64,000 nucleotides of DNA, from positions 109,500,301-109,564,300 of the forward strand of contig CM061135.1 in NCBI GenBank assembly GCA_030789695.1. Direction: 5' to 3'. The notes beneath the pieces were generated by a model, which saw nothing but the letters and a program-made list of their open reading frames with translations, had not been told where the DNA came from and did not search any database. Shown here piece by piece: positions 25,987-37,100 of the stretch; positions within the stretch are counted from its first letter, which is position 1; each line of letters begins with the position of its first letter. The stretch is from Scilla litardierei. Its lineage: Eukaryota > Streptophyta > Magnoliopsida > Asparagales > Asparagaceae. A program made the translations under genes and the position numbers.

Positions 25987-28701
25987 ATGCGCAGGAGTTC
26001 AAGGAGTCTTGACGACTTGATTCCCCTCGATCCAGAGATTAATGCCACCCTTAGGCGTTTGGCCGTCGAGAAGCGAAGAAGAGAAGATCCCGAATCCATG
26101 GAGGAGAACACCCCACCTCAAAAGTCTCTGCTGGAGTACTCGATGCCATCTATCGAGTCCACTTCCGCCATCCGTCCTCCAGCTATTGCGGCTCAAAGCT
26201 TTGAGCTGAAGCCGTCTCTAGTGACATGGATCCAGCAGGATCAGTTTGCGGGTGCACCCATGGAGAGCCCGATCGAGCACCTAGACTCCTTCTTGGAGAA
26301 GTGTGACACCTTCCGGATTAATGGTGTCACGACAGAGGCTATCCGTCTGAAGCTGTTCCCCTTCTCTTTGCGAGATAAAGCCAAGCAATGGCTAAGGGGG
26401 AAGGACCCCAACACTTTCAACACCTGGGAGAAGCTCTCCAACGCTTTTCTGACAAAGTTCTTTCCTCCGGGGAAGACCATGAAGTTGAGGAGTGAGATCT
26501 CCTCCTTCTCCCAGGCCAGCCACGAGTCCTTACATGAAGCTTGGACGAGATATAAAGAGATGCAAAGAAGATGCCCTCACCATGAGCTTCCGAAGTGGCA
26601 GATTATTAATCTATTCTACAATGGGTTGAGGGATGACCTGAAATCTTCTATGGACGCCGCGGCTGGGGGTTCCTTCATGTCTAGAAGTGAGGAGGATGCC
26701 GGGCATATTCTGGAAAATATGGCATCCAACAATGAGCGGTGGTGTGACGAGAGAGCCACACCAAGATCCGGGGGTATACACAGAGTCGAGGACGTCGACA
26801 AACTTTCAAGCAAGTTTGACTTGCTTTCGACCCAGATCTCCGCACTAATGGTAGGAGCCGGTGGGGCCGGTACATAGCAAATTTCTGCGGTAGAGTTCGA
26901 ATTCTTTGGGGAATTCGACGGTGGTGACATCTCGCCACCGTTGGATCAGGCGAGCGCACTATTTTACAACCCTACGGGAAATGCGCCGTATCCGCCAAGG
27001 ACAAATTCCAACCCGGCCTACTCTCCAAACAACCGGAACCACCCGAACTTCAGTTACCGGCCACCATTTCAGCCCTCACCGCCTCAGCAGCCGCAGCAAC
27101 AAACTTATCAGCCAGCTAGGCCACAGCAGCAACCATTTCAGCAACAATCTTACGCCCCCAGGAATCAGCAGCCGTTCCAGCAGCAGCAGCAGTATGGCCA
27201 ACAGAGGGCCGTCTCTCCGGTTGAGTCTCTCTTGACTCAATATATCACCAACCAGGAGAGGATCAACCAAAAGTTGGAAATGGGTCAGCGGACCCTCACG
27301 GACCAAGTAACCCAGCTGGGGTTACAAGTGGAGAACCTTGCAAGGTCACAAAACCAATTACCGCCACAACCGGAGGTGAACCCGAGGGGAGCAACCCAAA
27401 CATCGGCACTCGTGCACGAGCACGCAAATGTGTCCGCTATCGTTCTGAGAAGCGGGACACAAATTCCTACTAGAGTGCCCCCTAGCAACCCGGAAGCACC
27501 ATTGGTCGTTGAGAAACCGATCGAAAAATCAAACGACACCGGTGCTTCGTCATCAAATCCTATGACTCCGGAGGGAGTCTCTGAAGAAGAGAAGGAGAAG
27601 AGGGGGGAAGAGAGCCCTAAAGTGTATAAACCCGTTATGCCATTTCCACAACGGTTGGCTCAGGCAAAAATTGATGAGAAATATGGCAAGTTCTTCGCCA
27701 TGGTCAAGGACCTGAGTTTGCAGATCCCCTTCCTAGAAGCAATCGAAACAATCCCCTCCTATGCAAAATTCTTGAAAGATTTGGTGACTAGAGGGTCTAG
27801 AAAAGAGAAAGTAGTGTTGACGGCGGAATGTAGCGCTCTTATCTAGAGGGCAAATCCGCCGAAACTTAAAGACCCGGGGAGCTTCTCTATTCCTTACACG
27901 ATCGGGGCAGTGAAGATTCATCGCGCACTCGTCGATCTCGGAGCGAGTGTTAGTTTGATGCCCTTGTCAATGTACAGAAGGATAGGGATGGGCGATTTGG
28001 AGCCCACCGGTATGACCCTATAACTAGCTGACCGATCGGTCAAATATCCGGTGGGAGTTGTGGATGACCTCCCCGTGAATGTGAGAGGGGTGCATGTGCA
28101 TGTGGACTTTGTAGTCATGGACATGCCCGAAGACGCACACACCCCCATTATCCTGGGACGGCCTTTCATGGCCACTGCTGGCGTTCTAATAGATGTGAAG
28201 AACGGAAAACTATCTTTGAACGTCAGCGGAGAGAAAGTTGAGTTTGATCTGGGATTATCCATGAAGCACCCCGATCCCCCTGATGACCCTGGATGCAATT
28301 TGCTTGAGATAGAAGAAGAAAAAGATGTAGAGGAGAGCTCCTGGGAGATTCTCCTGAGAAACCCCCCCGATGACTTGGGGGATTCAGAAGATGGAGACGG
28401 CCCCGAAGACAAAGAAGCTGCTGGAAAACCGAGTGCAGCAAGAACGACCCCTCCCGGGTTCCCCAAGACTCCTCCTGCGAGGAGAACGGGGAAAGAGCCC
28501 ATGGACCTCACTAAAGACGAGGTCCGGATCCTGAAGAAGATGGCGGGAAGCGCCAACACCAAGGAAAAGCCCCCGGATCCCAAGAACAAGGGGAGGGTAG
28601 TCGAGCAAGTATTTTTCCAGCCGCTGACTACTCCAAGTTCCTTCAGCTCCAATGAAGAAGAGATGCCAAACTTTGGGCATCACCCGTACCAACCACCATG
28701 A
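25987..28701 (+). pseudogene. Athila-like gag-protease polyprotein with three in-frame stops
   Basis: One frame of 905 codons is broken only by TAG at 26875, TAG at 27844 and TAA at 28021. Residues about 70-260 are an Athila-type capsid region (motifs SPIEHLDSFLEKCDTFR, LFPFSLRDKAKQWL, FLTKFFPP, HEAWTRYKEMQRRCPHH). A Pro/Gln-rich stretch follows (about 27000-27200), then the coiled-coil-like ESLLTQYITNQERINQ. An aspartic protease lies at 27900-28230 with catalytic DLGASVSLMP (Asp at 27934), LADRSVKYPVGVVDD and IILGRPFM. The C-terminus is acidic and Pro-rich and stops at 28699 where reverse transcriptase would start. I see no CCHC knuckle. The second and third stops fall where relatives have Gln, fitting C-to-T changes. 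It would form the particle and cleave itself. Confidence 0.9.
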
Positions 28702-29693
28702 GCATCTCTTGCGGGCGTCGAGCCAACGACGTTAAACAAGTGCGCTTCATGGGAGGCAACCCATGTTCTAAACTTTTTCTCCAATTTTTAGCGTTATTTT
28801 TTACTTTATTTTATCTATTTTTATAAATAAAATCAGCCGCGAGAGCATCCGTTCGGGGACTTAAACAAATCTATTGGTTTTTGCAGGAAACAAGCCCCAA
28901 CCGATCGGTTGACAACTCACCCGATCGGTTGGGATGTATCAGATAAATGCCGAGATCTGTCCCCATATGACCCGATCGGTTGAGTAATGAAGAGACCGGG
29001 TGGCAGACCGGGTGAGCTGGGAAGAACTCTCGGGAAACTTTGGGGAATGTCAACCGATCGGTTGACTTCGAGCGCGATCGGTTGACGCGACCGGGTGAGC
29101 AGCCCTAAGCTCTCGGGAAAATGAGTGGAGCGGCCAACCGGTCGGTTGAAAAGTCAACCAACCGGTTCGCCTGTAGCATTTCTTCGGCAAGATTTTCGAC
29201 CTAACTGTCAACCGATCGGGTGACAAGTCACCCGATCGGTTCGACTTAAAACCCTATATAAACCCCCCCGACACCCGTTCATTCCCACCCTCACCCGATC
29301 GCCTGAACTGCCGCCATTTCGACTCCCCTCGTGCGCCTTCCTACTTTCTTCCCCAAGATCAGCCTCGATCTTCCTCCCCCGCCATATCCCTACCCGTCCA
29401 CCATCATTTCTCTCCATTCCCCCACCATCTCCCTCCACACAAACCCTAAATTTCACCCATTCTCACCAACATCGGAACTTGTTGAAGAGATCGATGCGGC
29501 TTCACAGCGTGCTCCAATCGAGTAGCATCGGGGCGTCTACGATCGACTATCTTCATCTTATTTGGGTAAACTCGCTCCTTTACTTAATTTTAATCTTACC
29601 CCAAATATTTCAATTGCTTGTTGGTCGTATTTCATGTTTGTGTTGAATTCGTTGTACTTTTACACACTCGCGCACACAGAAGACACCCGCACA
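28702..29693 (+). other. Non-coding spacer with Athila post-pol motif and palindrome cluster
   Basis: It opens with TTAAACAAGTGCGCTTCATG followed by GGAGGCAACCCATG (about 28733-28766), a conserved stretch that, as I recall, follows pol in Athila-type elements. Here it comes right after protease, so reverse transcriptase to integrase are deleted. At about 28897-29250 at least eight CCGATCGG-type sites recur, matching words of the LTR. No gene is recognised; frames at 29331-29525 are short and unsupported. Confidence 0.7.
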
Positions 29694-29993
29694 ATGCCTC
29701 CCCGCCGTGTTAAACCCACCGACGCCAGCTCTTCGAACCCTAGGCCCAATCGTCGCGCTCGTCGCGCACAGCCCCCCGCTCAGCCCACCACCTCCAACCC
29801 ACCTACCCCCGATCAAGACCAAGCCGATCGATTCATGGCCATGATCCTCCTAGCTGGGCAAGGTGGTCGGATAACCGAGGAGTCCGTCGACCGAGACCTC
29901 CCCTTTCTTCAAAGCTTCGTTCGCCACATCCGTGAAGACCCACCCGACGTCTCCGAGCTCCACATTCCACTCCCCACGACCCCTGGTCCATAG
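29694..29993 (+). CDS. Short basic, Pro-rich ORF in the Athila 3' ORF position
   Basis: 99 codons starting MPPRRVKPTDASSSNPRP and rich in Arg, Pro and Ala in the first half (NRRARRAQPPAQP). The second half (DRFMAMILLAGQGGRI to HIREDPPDVSELHIPLP) is more globular in composition. Athila elements often carry an extra ORF after pol whose product begins with a basic N-terminus; this may be the truncated start of such an ORF. I see no signal peptide and no transmembrane segment, so an envelope-like role cannot be claimed. The upstream extension to 29562 is leader-like and hydrophobic and is left out. Confidence 0.45.
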   Translation: MPPRRVKPTDASSSNPRPNRRARRAQPPAQPTTSNPPTPDQDQADRFMAMILLAGQGGRITEESVDRDLPFLQSFVRHIREDPPDVSELHIPLPTTPGP

Positions 29994-30485
29994 CGCAGGC
30001 CCCCGTCACCACCCCCAGAGGGTGGTGCCCCTGCTTAATTTTACTATCCCACTTTTGCCCCCCCCATATTTGTGCCCATCTGTCTTTTCGGGGCCCTGCT
30101 TTGTCTCTGTCGGAGGGAGGGGACTATTTGCGTGTTGCTTTCTAGATTCACCTCTTTTGTTTTTGACTCCCCCTTGCACATCTCTGCATTTCATTGATCA
30201 CATCTTTTCGCTAGCACTTTCTGGTCTAGCTTGGGGGACGTCTACTTTGGCGTGCTGTCGTGTTTTGTTTGTTTTTCTTATCTTTTGTGTGTGTGCTTGT
30301 TTTTCATTTTTTGAGTGTCGTGTCGTGTGCCTTTTATTTTTATTTTTTATTTTTGTATTATTTTGATTTTGATTTTAATCTTTCTTTCTTTTTTAATTTT
30401 ATCTATGTGTTTTCCTCGTTTTCATTTCTTTTTGTGTCAGTGCGTATTCCCCCCCATTTTCATTGCCCTCCCGTACTCACCCATA

Positions 30486-30520
30486 TTGCATTGAGGGCAA
30501 TGCAAACTTCAGCTTGGGGG
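30486..30520 (+). promoter_or_regulatory. Hairpin plus polypurine-like module (internal)
   Basis: A perfect 8-bp stem (TTGCATTG / CAATGCAA) with loop AGGG, then ACTTC, then AGCTTGGGGG. The arrangement is the same as at the 3' LTR boundary (31762-31796). A further AGCTTGGGGG without a strong stem lies at 30228-30237. Confidence 0.7.
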
Positions 30521-31080
30521 AGTCGCACTGTGTGCGTCGTTTGAGTCCTTCTTTTTTCGTTTTTTGTGTCGTTTTCATCGTGTTTTTATTTTTTTTTCTT
30601 TTCTTCTCTTTTAGCTCTTTCTCCTAGAGATGAATCCTATGATGAATCGCCACAAAGTCACACACACCTAGCATTGCATCGATAATCACACTCACTAACC
30701 CTAGGATTTCGAGTCCTCTTGCATTTCACGCATCGCGGGTACACTTAGCTTTTTGTGAGTCGTGTGTCGTGACTAGCATTGGTGTGCTTCTGCCTTGTGA
30801 TTTTACTTTATATATGTGTCCAGGAATGACCCCTAGATTATCATGCTCCGATTTGAATATGCGGTATTTGTTTCCAGTGTTTGCATGCTATATTTATATC
30901 GTATACTTCAATTCGCATGCGTCGGGATTCCACAACTAAGGATTAGGATAACCCATTTAGCCTACGCTCTATTTAGCGAGAATAGTTTCCTTTGCCCAAG
31001 TGTTTAGATTTCGACTTCTTTTTTGTTTTACTTGGTGCAAATCCCCTCGTCGTGTACCGTTCTCCCACTTGGGAGAGTAC

Positions 31081-31222
31081 ACATGTGTATAGCCAATATC
31101 CCAAAAATAAAAAAAAAAGAGAGAAAAGAAAAGAAAAACCCAAAAAGAAAAGAAAAGAAAAATCTTGTATAGCCCAAAATCCAAAAAAAAATACAAATAC
31201 CCAAAACCCAAAAAAAATTTCC
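31081..31222 (+). repeat. A/purine-rich low-complexity tract
   Basis: Runs of A with G and scattered CCC (words CAAAAATAAAAAAAA, GAGAGAAAAGAAAAG, CCCAAAACCCAAAAAA). The corresponding tract on the minus strand of the other element is at about 56540-56650. It explains the lysine-rich frames on one strand and the phenylalanine-rich frames on the other. Confidence 0.9.
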
Positions 31223-31761
31223 GTGTGAATATTTTTTCATACTTACCAAGAATAAAGGGAAGGCGAGAATTTGCACAGAGTGTTCTTCTCCACATCATCT
31301 CAACCCCCGTCGTTATCGAAAACACTTGGCTTAGGAACTTTTTAGCTAGTATCTAGGCTATAGTGGCGTGATTTCCTTAACCCTAGTCGTGGAGTCCCCG
31401 ATGCATGATACGCTTCTATTCTAACTCTTCTTATGCATGCTTGAACTTATATTCGCCGCTTATTTCAATTCGGATCGATATTTTGGGTCATATCTTGGAT
31501 TTGTGTATATCGAGCCTCATAGCACATCGTAGAAAGCATCACCATTTGCTAGCACACGACGACACTCACTCGCGCTTCACTGCGTGGACCCACGACACTT
31601 ATTTGGACTCGCTTTCCTAGGTTTAGTGGTGTGATTTGGCGTTTGCTTGCTTGGTGTGTCGTTTTCGATTTTGGTGGCTCTGATGGACGATCTAGGGCTT
31701 AGAGTTTTCTTTTTCTTTCTTCCTCTCTATTTTTCCCTTCCGAGCTCCTACTCTCACTCGT

Positions 31762-31800
31762 CTTCCTCGAGGACGAGGAAGAGTTCAGCTTGGGGGATTT
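31762..31800 (+). promoter_or_regulatory. Hairpin and polypurine tract before 3' LTR
   Basis: Perfect 8-bp stem CTTCCTCG / CGAGGAAG with loop AGGA (31762-31781), spacer AGTTC, then AGCTTGGGGG (31787-31796) and ATTT up to the LTR at 31801. The purine run is the likely plus-strand primer. Confidence 0.8.
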
Positions 31801-33358
31801 TGACGTGCGTTTATATTTCATATATTCACGCACGTTTTCTTTTGTGTTTCTCCATGTTTTTCCGCCGTCTCTTATTCGTTTTCGTATATTTTCCCGTTTT
31901 CTTTCACTTTTCTTTGTTTATCCATGATTGCAGGGGTTCGACCACGTAGGGGACGTTTAACGATGATATCCCAAGTCCCCGGAGCAACGGGAGAAGTCAC
32001 GCGTGATCCAGGGGGTCAAACATCGAAGAATTCATCTTTCAGCCCCTCACCCGATCGGTTGGTCATCTTCAACCGATCGGGTGATGCACGCGTGCACCAC
32101 CCGGTCTCTGCCGCAGCTCACAAAGAATTCACCCGACCGATTCACAGACCGGTTCTGCGGGCGGCTGTTCTCTGTTTTTTCGAGCAGAATTCCAACTGAT
32201 CGGGTGACTCTCACCCGATCGGTTCATCTGTAGCTGAAGAAGAAGAGCTGAAGACACGGACGTCGAACCGGTCGACTCACCCGACTGCTCCAAGATCCAA
32301 CCGGTCACTCAAGAACTCACCCGACCGGTTCATGAGATCGGGTGAAAACTCGCTGTTTTCTGTTATTTATTTGTAACGGATCAACCGATCGGTTGACTTG
32401 TCAACCGATCGGTTGATGCGAAGTTCTATATATAGAACCCCTAGGGTTCCAGAAACGAGAGTTGCTGTTTTTCTACTGTTTTATTTCCTTGTGACGGCTG
32501 TAATTGTTACTCTTTAGTAAGTTTTCAGATCTTTCTAAAATTTTAGTATTGTCTTTATTACTCTATTACTTCCGCATTGCAATTGTCCGATTATGATTTC
32601 AACGGTTAAATTTCATTTAGATTGCTTTTTCATGAATTTTTGTGAGTAGTTCCCAAATCTGGGATTTTGGTGGAAACCCCTTCGGGGGCTCTTCCCGATG
32701 CGTCCATAGGGTTAGGAAATCGATAGGGAGTAGGAATCTAATGGTTACGCAGGGTGTTTCATTGTCATTGGCGGGAAAAAGACCGCCTTTGACCGTCGGG
32801 CCAAGGGGGAATAAACTTGGCGGTTGACTCCCTAGCCATAGCTCACGCCCTTAGCGTAGACGCCGAATCCTAGCACGCGGGAGCGGCAGGATGAGACGTT
32901 GGGAGATATCGTTGTGGGCTTAGTGCTCCCGGGATCGATCAGTGTTAATGGACACTGGAGTGCCCACTGATCGAATCCGGGAAGCCCGGTGTATCATCCT
33001 GGGCACCGACCGGAATATCGGGCCCATGGGACGCCGGTACCACTTTCAGAGGCAACGTCTCACCATTAGACCCTAATCCCGATCGCTATCCATACCCGTA
33101 GGCCGTATCGGCGAGAGTCTCTCGTCGGGTTGGAAACCAAAGTCCCGGGTTTACTTTCTTTTCGTTCACACCCTTTTATTTTCTTTCGTGACAACCATCT
33201 ACCGATTCGGGCTAGCTCGCCCCTTGGGGTGAATTAGGTCCTACCTGACCCAAGCACAACCTCGCCTCCCTGAGTTCGATATTCCCGCACCCTACACTAA
33301 CCGTGAAACTTGCGGTAAACGACACCGCGCCGCCGCGACGCAAGCGGGGCACCGGTCA
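31801..33358 (+). mobile_element. 3' LTR of Athila-like element
   Basis: 1558 bp, the partner of 24231-25787. It carries the same promoter module: palindromes at 32381-32396 and 32401-32416, TATATATA at 32427-32434. It ends GGGGCACCGGTCA, one base different from the 5' LTR terminus. Confidence 0.95.
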
Positions 33359-33363
33359 GGGGT

Positions 33364-34159
33364 CAAATGATATCGGAATTGGATGCCGTTTTTATGCTAC
33401 CGTTGTCTCGATATCTTCGATTTGACAGGTTGTTTCAATGTCGAAACCCAGAAATGGAGTTATGGTTGATTTTAGATGTTTGGACTTCTATTAAAATCAA
33501 TCCCAAATACCCATTTGATAGTCCCACATTGCTTGTAGCAAAGGAGGAGGGGCCGGCTCCCTATATAAATTTGGATAGCCCTCCTCATTGAAAAGTGCAC
33601 CAAGTCTCCGATTCGAGAAGCTCCAAATTTTTGAGCATGCTCGATCGACTACTTAAATTATTTCTCCCCTTATATTTCTTTCTATCACCCAATCGAGTCC
33701 TAGCAAAATGGCGAGGAGGTTTGGATCTGATCTAGAAGTCTCTGATCTGGATATGCTCAAGTGAAATCTTCTTCAACGAGTGATTGGCTCGGAGGCGCTG
33801 TGTGGCTCGGGAAGCGGTTCAGCTCGGGCGAAGCGCAGTACGGTGCGGTTCAAGAAGCAACGCAGCTCGGACATGGTGTAGCTTAGGAAACTGTTCGGAA
33901 CACGTTGCCGGTGCAAGCAAAGTTCCGGGTAAGTCAGCTTTATTTGTGCTTTACATTTTTTTGCAGTAGATTAGATCTTTCTTTGGGTTGGTTGACCCAA
34001 CCCGAGTTAGTAGTTTATCATGGCTGGGATGCATGATTCTTAGGGTTAAGATTTATTAAAATGTTTAATAAAGTTTTTGTTGCATCTTTTTTATTCTAAT
34101 GTCTGTCCGACTTAAGACATGCATAGTTATTGCCCTAAGGGTCCTTGAAAAACCCAACA
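33364..34159 (+). mobile_element. Ty1/copia 3' LTR, second part
   Basis: This continues the LTR interrupted at 24230 and ends AAAAACCCAACA, an inverted match to the TGTTG start. It contains a probable TATA box, TATATAAA, at 33562-33569. The short frame at 33784-33969 has no supporting features. Satellite B resumes immediately after. Confidence 0.88.
33562..33569 (+). promoter_or_regulatory. Probable TATA box of copia LTR
   Basis: TATATAAA in the context GGCTCCCTATATAAATTTGG, within the 3' LTR. Function is inferred from its position. Confidence 0.55.
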
Positions 34160-37100
34160 ATCTTCCAGTTCCAACGAGTATTTTTGGGGATTTTTCTCTG
34201 CTCGGGGTTATTTTCTATATTTTATTGATGATATGAATCTTTTTATTAAATGATATGATTTTTAGCCAAATTTTATTTTCTCTTATTTTTCAGTTGAAGA
34301 TGGCAAACTCCCATTTCCAACAGACATTTTTGTCGATTTTTCGGAGCACATGACTATTTTTCTACATTTTCGTGAAGTTATGAATCTTTTTATTAAATGA
34401 TATGATTATTTGGCCTACAGTTTTCTTCTCCTATTTTTCAGTTAAAAATGGCGATCTCACGGTTCATACGGATATTTTTGCAGATTATTCAGACATCGGG
34501 GCTATTTTGTAAATTTTCTTGAAGAAATGGTTATTTTTATTAAATGATAGAAGATGACGATCTTCCGTTTCCGACGAAAATTTTTGCGGATTTTTCGAAG
34601 CTTGGTGCTATTTTCTACATTTTATGAAAGATATGAATTTTTATTAAAGGATATGATTTTTATATCCTATGTTTTCTTCCTTATTTTTTAATATTACGAT
34701 CTACTAGTTCCAGCGGACATTTTTGCTGATTTTTGTTAGCTTGGGGCAATTTTTCTTCATTTTATGAAAGATATGTATCATTTTATTAAATGATAGATTT
34801 TTTGGCCTAATGTTGGCTTCTCTTATTTTTTTAGTTGAAGATGACGTTCTCACAATTCTACTGGAGATTTTTGTGGATTATATTGACCTGGATTATGTTG
34901 ACCTTGTGGCTATTTTCTACATTTTCTAGAAGATACAGATCTTTTTATTAAATAATATGATTTTTGGCCAAATTTTATTTCTTATATTTTTAGAAGAAGA
35001 TGGTGATCTCCTTGTTCCATCGGACATTTTTGCTGACTTTTCTGATCTTCGAGCAATTTTTTACATTTTCTATAAGATATATAATATCTTTAAGTTAAAT
35101 GATATGATTTTCATAGCCTAATTGTGTTTTCTCTTATTTTTTTAACTGTAAATGGCGATCTCCTGGTTCCAATGGACATTTTTACAGATTTTTCTGAGCT
35201 TGGGGCTATTTTCTACATTTTATAGAAGATATGGCTCTTTTATTAAATGATATGATTTTTAGCCTAATTTTACCGTCTCTTATTTTTCACTTTAAGATGT
35301 CGATCTCTCGCTTCCAACGGACATTTTTGCAGATATTTCTGAGCTTGGGACTATTTTTCTACAAATTTGGAAAGTTAAGTAGCTTTTTATAATATGATTT
35401 TTTGGCCTAATTTTGTCTTCTCTTTTTTAGTTGAAGATGGCGATCTCCCATTTCCAACAAACATTTGTGCGGATTTTTCTAAGATCCGGACTAGTTACTA
35501 AATTTTCTGGAAGATATGTATTTTTATATTAAGTGATATGATTTTTATAGCCTAATTTTATCTTCTCATATTTTCAGTTGAAGATGGCGATTTCCTGGAT
35601 CCAACGGATATTTTTTAGCTATTTCTAGCTCGGGACAATTTTCTACATTTTTTGGGAAGTTATAGATCTTTTTATTAAATGAAATGATTTTTAGGCCTAA
35701 TTTTGTCTTCTTTTATTTTTATTCTTTGAAGATGGCGATCGCCAAGGTCCAACTGACACTTTTGCAGATTATTCTGAGCTTTGAGCTACTTTCTAAATTT
35801 TCAGTGATATATGAATCTTTATGTTAAATGATATAATTTCTATTCCTAATTTTGTGTTCTCATATTTTTTAAGTTGAAGATGTCGATCTCCCTGATCTAA
35901 CGGCCATTTTTGCTGATTTTTCTAAACTTGAAACTTTTTCCTACAGTTTATTGAAGATATGAATATTTTTATTAAATGATATGATTTTTATAGATGAAGT
36001 TTTTCCTCTCTTATTTTTTTGTTGAATATGGCGATCTCCCGGTTCCAGCAGAAATTTTTGCGGAATTTTTTGAGCTCCGTGCTATTTTCTACATTTTCTA
36101 TAAAATATGGATCTTTATATTAAATGATATGAATTTATGGCCTAATTTTGTTTTCACTTATTTTTAAGATGAAGATGGCAGTCTCTCGGTTCAAATGGAC
36201 ATTTTTGCGGATTTATCTAGCTCTGCGCTATTTTCTACATTTTTCGTAAGATATGGATCTTTTTATTAAATGATACGATTTTATGGCTTAATTTTTTCTC
36301 TTATTTTTCGGATGAATAGGGCGATCTCCCGTTTCCAACTGAAATTTTTGCGTGTTTTTTAATGTCAGGGCTATTTTCTATATTTTCTGGAAAAAAGATC
36401 TTTGTATTAATTGATATAATTTTAGTTGCCTAATTTTTGTCTTCTCTAATTTTCTGGTTGACGATGGCGATCGTTTTATTAAATGATATGATTTCTTGGC
36501 CTTATTTTGTCTTCCCGTATCTTTCGATTGAAGTTCGCGATCTCCCGGTTCCAACAGACATTTTTTCGGATTTTTCTGTGCTCAGTGCTATTTTCCACTT
36601 TTTGGAAGATATGGATGGTTTTATTAAAAGATATGATATTTTGGCCTAATTTTGTCTTCTCTTATATTTTGTTTGAAGATGGTGTTCTCTCGGTTCCAAA
36701 GGAAATTTTTGCGAATTTTTCTGAGCTTTGGGCTATTTTGTACACTTTCTGGAAGATAAGAATTTTTATATTAAATGATATGATTTTTATAGCATAATGT
36801 TGTCTTCTCTTATTTTTCAGTTGAAGATGACGATCTTCCGGTTCCAACAGATATTTTTGTGTATTTTTTGGGCTTGGTGCAATTTTCTACAATTTATGGA
36901 AGATATATCACTTTTTATTAAATAATGCGATTTTTATAACCTACGTTTGTATTCTCTTATTTTTTCAGTTGAAGATGACGATCTCCTAGTTCCAATTGAC
37001 ATTTGTGCGGAATTGTTTTGTGCTCCAGGCTATTTTCTATATATTTTGTATAATATGAATCTTTATATTAAATGATATGATTTTTATAACCTAATTTGTC

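Larger units (their letters stand above)
29994..31786 (+). other. 3' non-coding region of Athila-like element
   Basis: Pyrimidine-rich, gene-free stretch with two internal AGCTTGGGGG modules (30228-30237 and 30511-30520) and a purine/A-rich tract (31081-31222). It is homologous in order and sequence to 55979-57600 of the non-autonomous element on the minus strand. Frames such as 29932-30366 and 30260-30544 are hydrophobic only because the DNA is T-rich. Confidence 0.7.
24231..33358 (+). mobile_element. Athila-like Ty3/gypsy element lacking RT-RNase H-integrase
   Basis: A complete 9128-bp element with LTRs of 1557 bp (24231-25787) and 1558 bp (31801-33358). Both start TGACGTGCG and end CGGTCA, and the target duplication GGGGT is perfect (24226-24230 and 33359-33363). 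A tRNA-Asp-type primer site follows the 5' LTR after 6 bp, and AGCTTGGGGGATTT precedes the 3' LTR. Internally there is one long gag-protease frame with three stops (25987-28701), no reverse transcriptase, RNase H or integrase motifs, a short ORF at 29694-29993 and about 1.8 kb of non-coding sequence. By eye I count about 20 differences between the LTRs, so insertion is relatively recent. It would depend on a related autonomous element. Confidence 0.94.
20127..34159 (+). mobile_element. 5'-truncated, decayed Ty1/copia retrotransposon (with nested element)
   Basis: Satellite B stops in mid-monomer at about 20126 and copia coding sequence starts directly, inside the GAG-pre-integrase segment. 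The 5' LTR, gag and protease are absent. The rest follows the Ty1/copia order integrase, reverse transcriptase, RNase H, then a purine-rich GTGGGAGA and a 3' LTR that starts TGTTG and ends CAACA (22738-24230 plus 33364-34159, about 2.29 kb). An Athila-like element (24231-33358) lies within that LTR. Satellite B resumes at 34160 in a different monomer phase, so the left end looks like a deletion or rearrangement rather than a simple insertion. Lineage within Ty1/copia is not resolved. Confidence 0.9.

Noticed and set aside
30260..30544. Phe/Cys-rich frame resembling a membrane protein after 29694-29993
   Set aside because: The DNA is simply T-rich; the same region in the other element gives unrelated short frames. 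It does not support an envelope-like gene.
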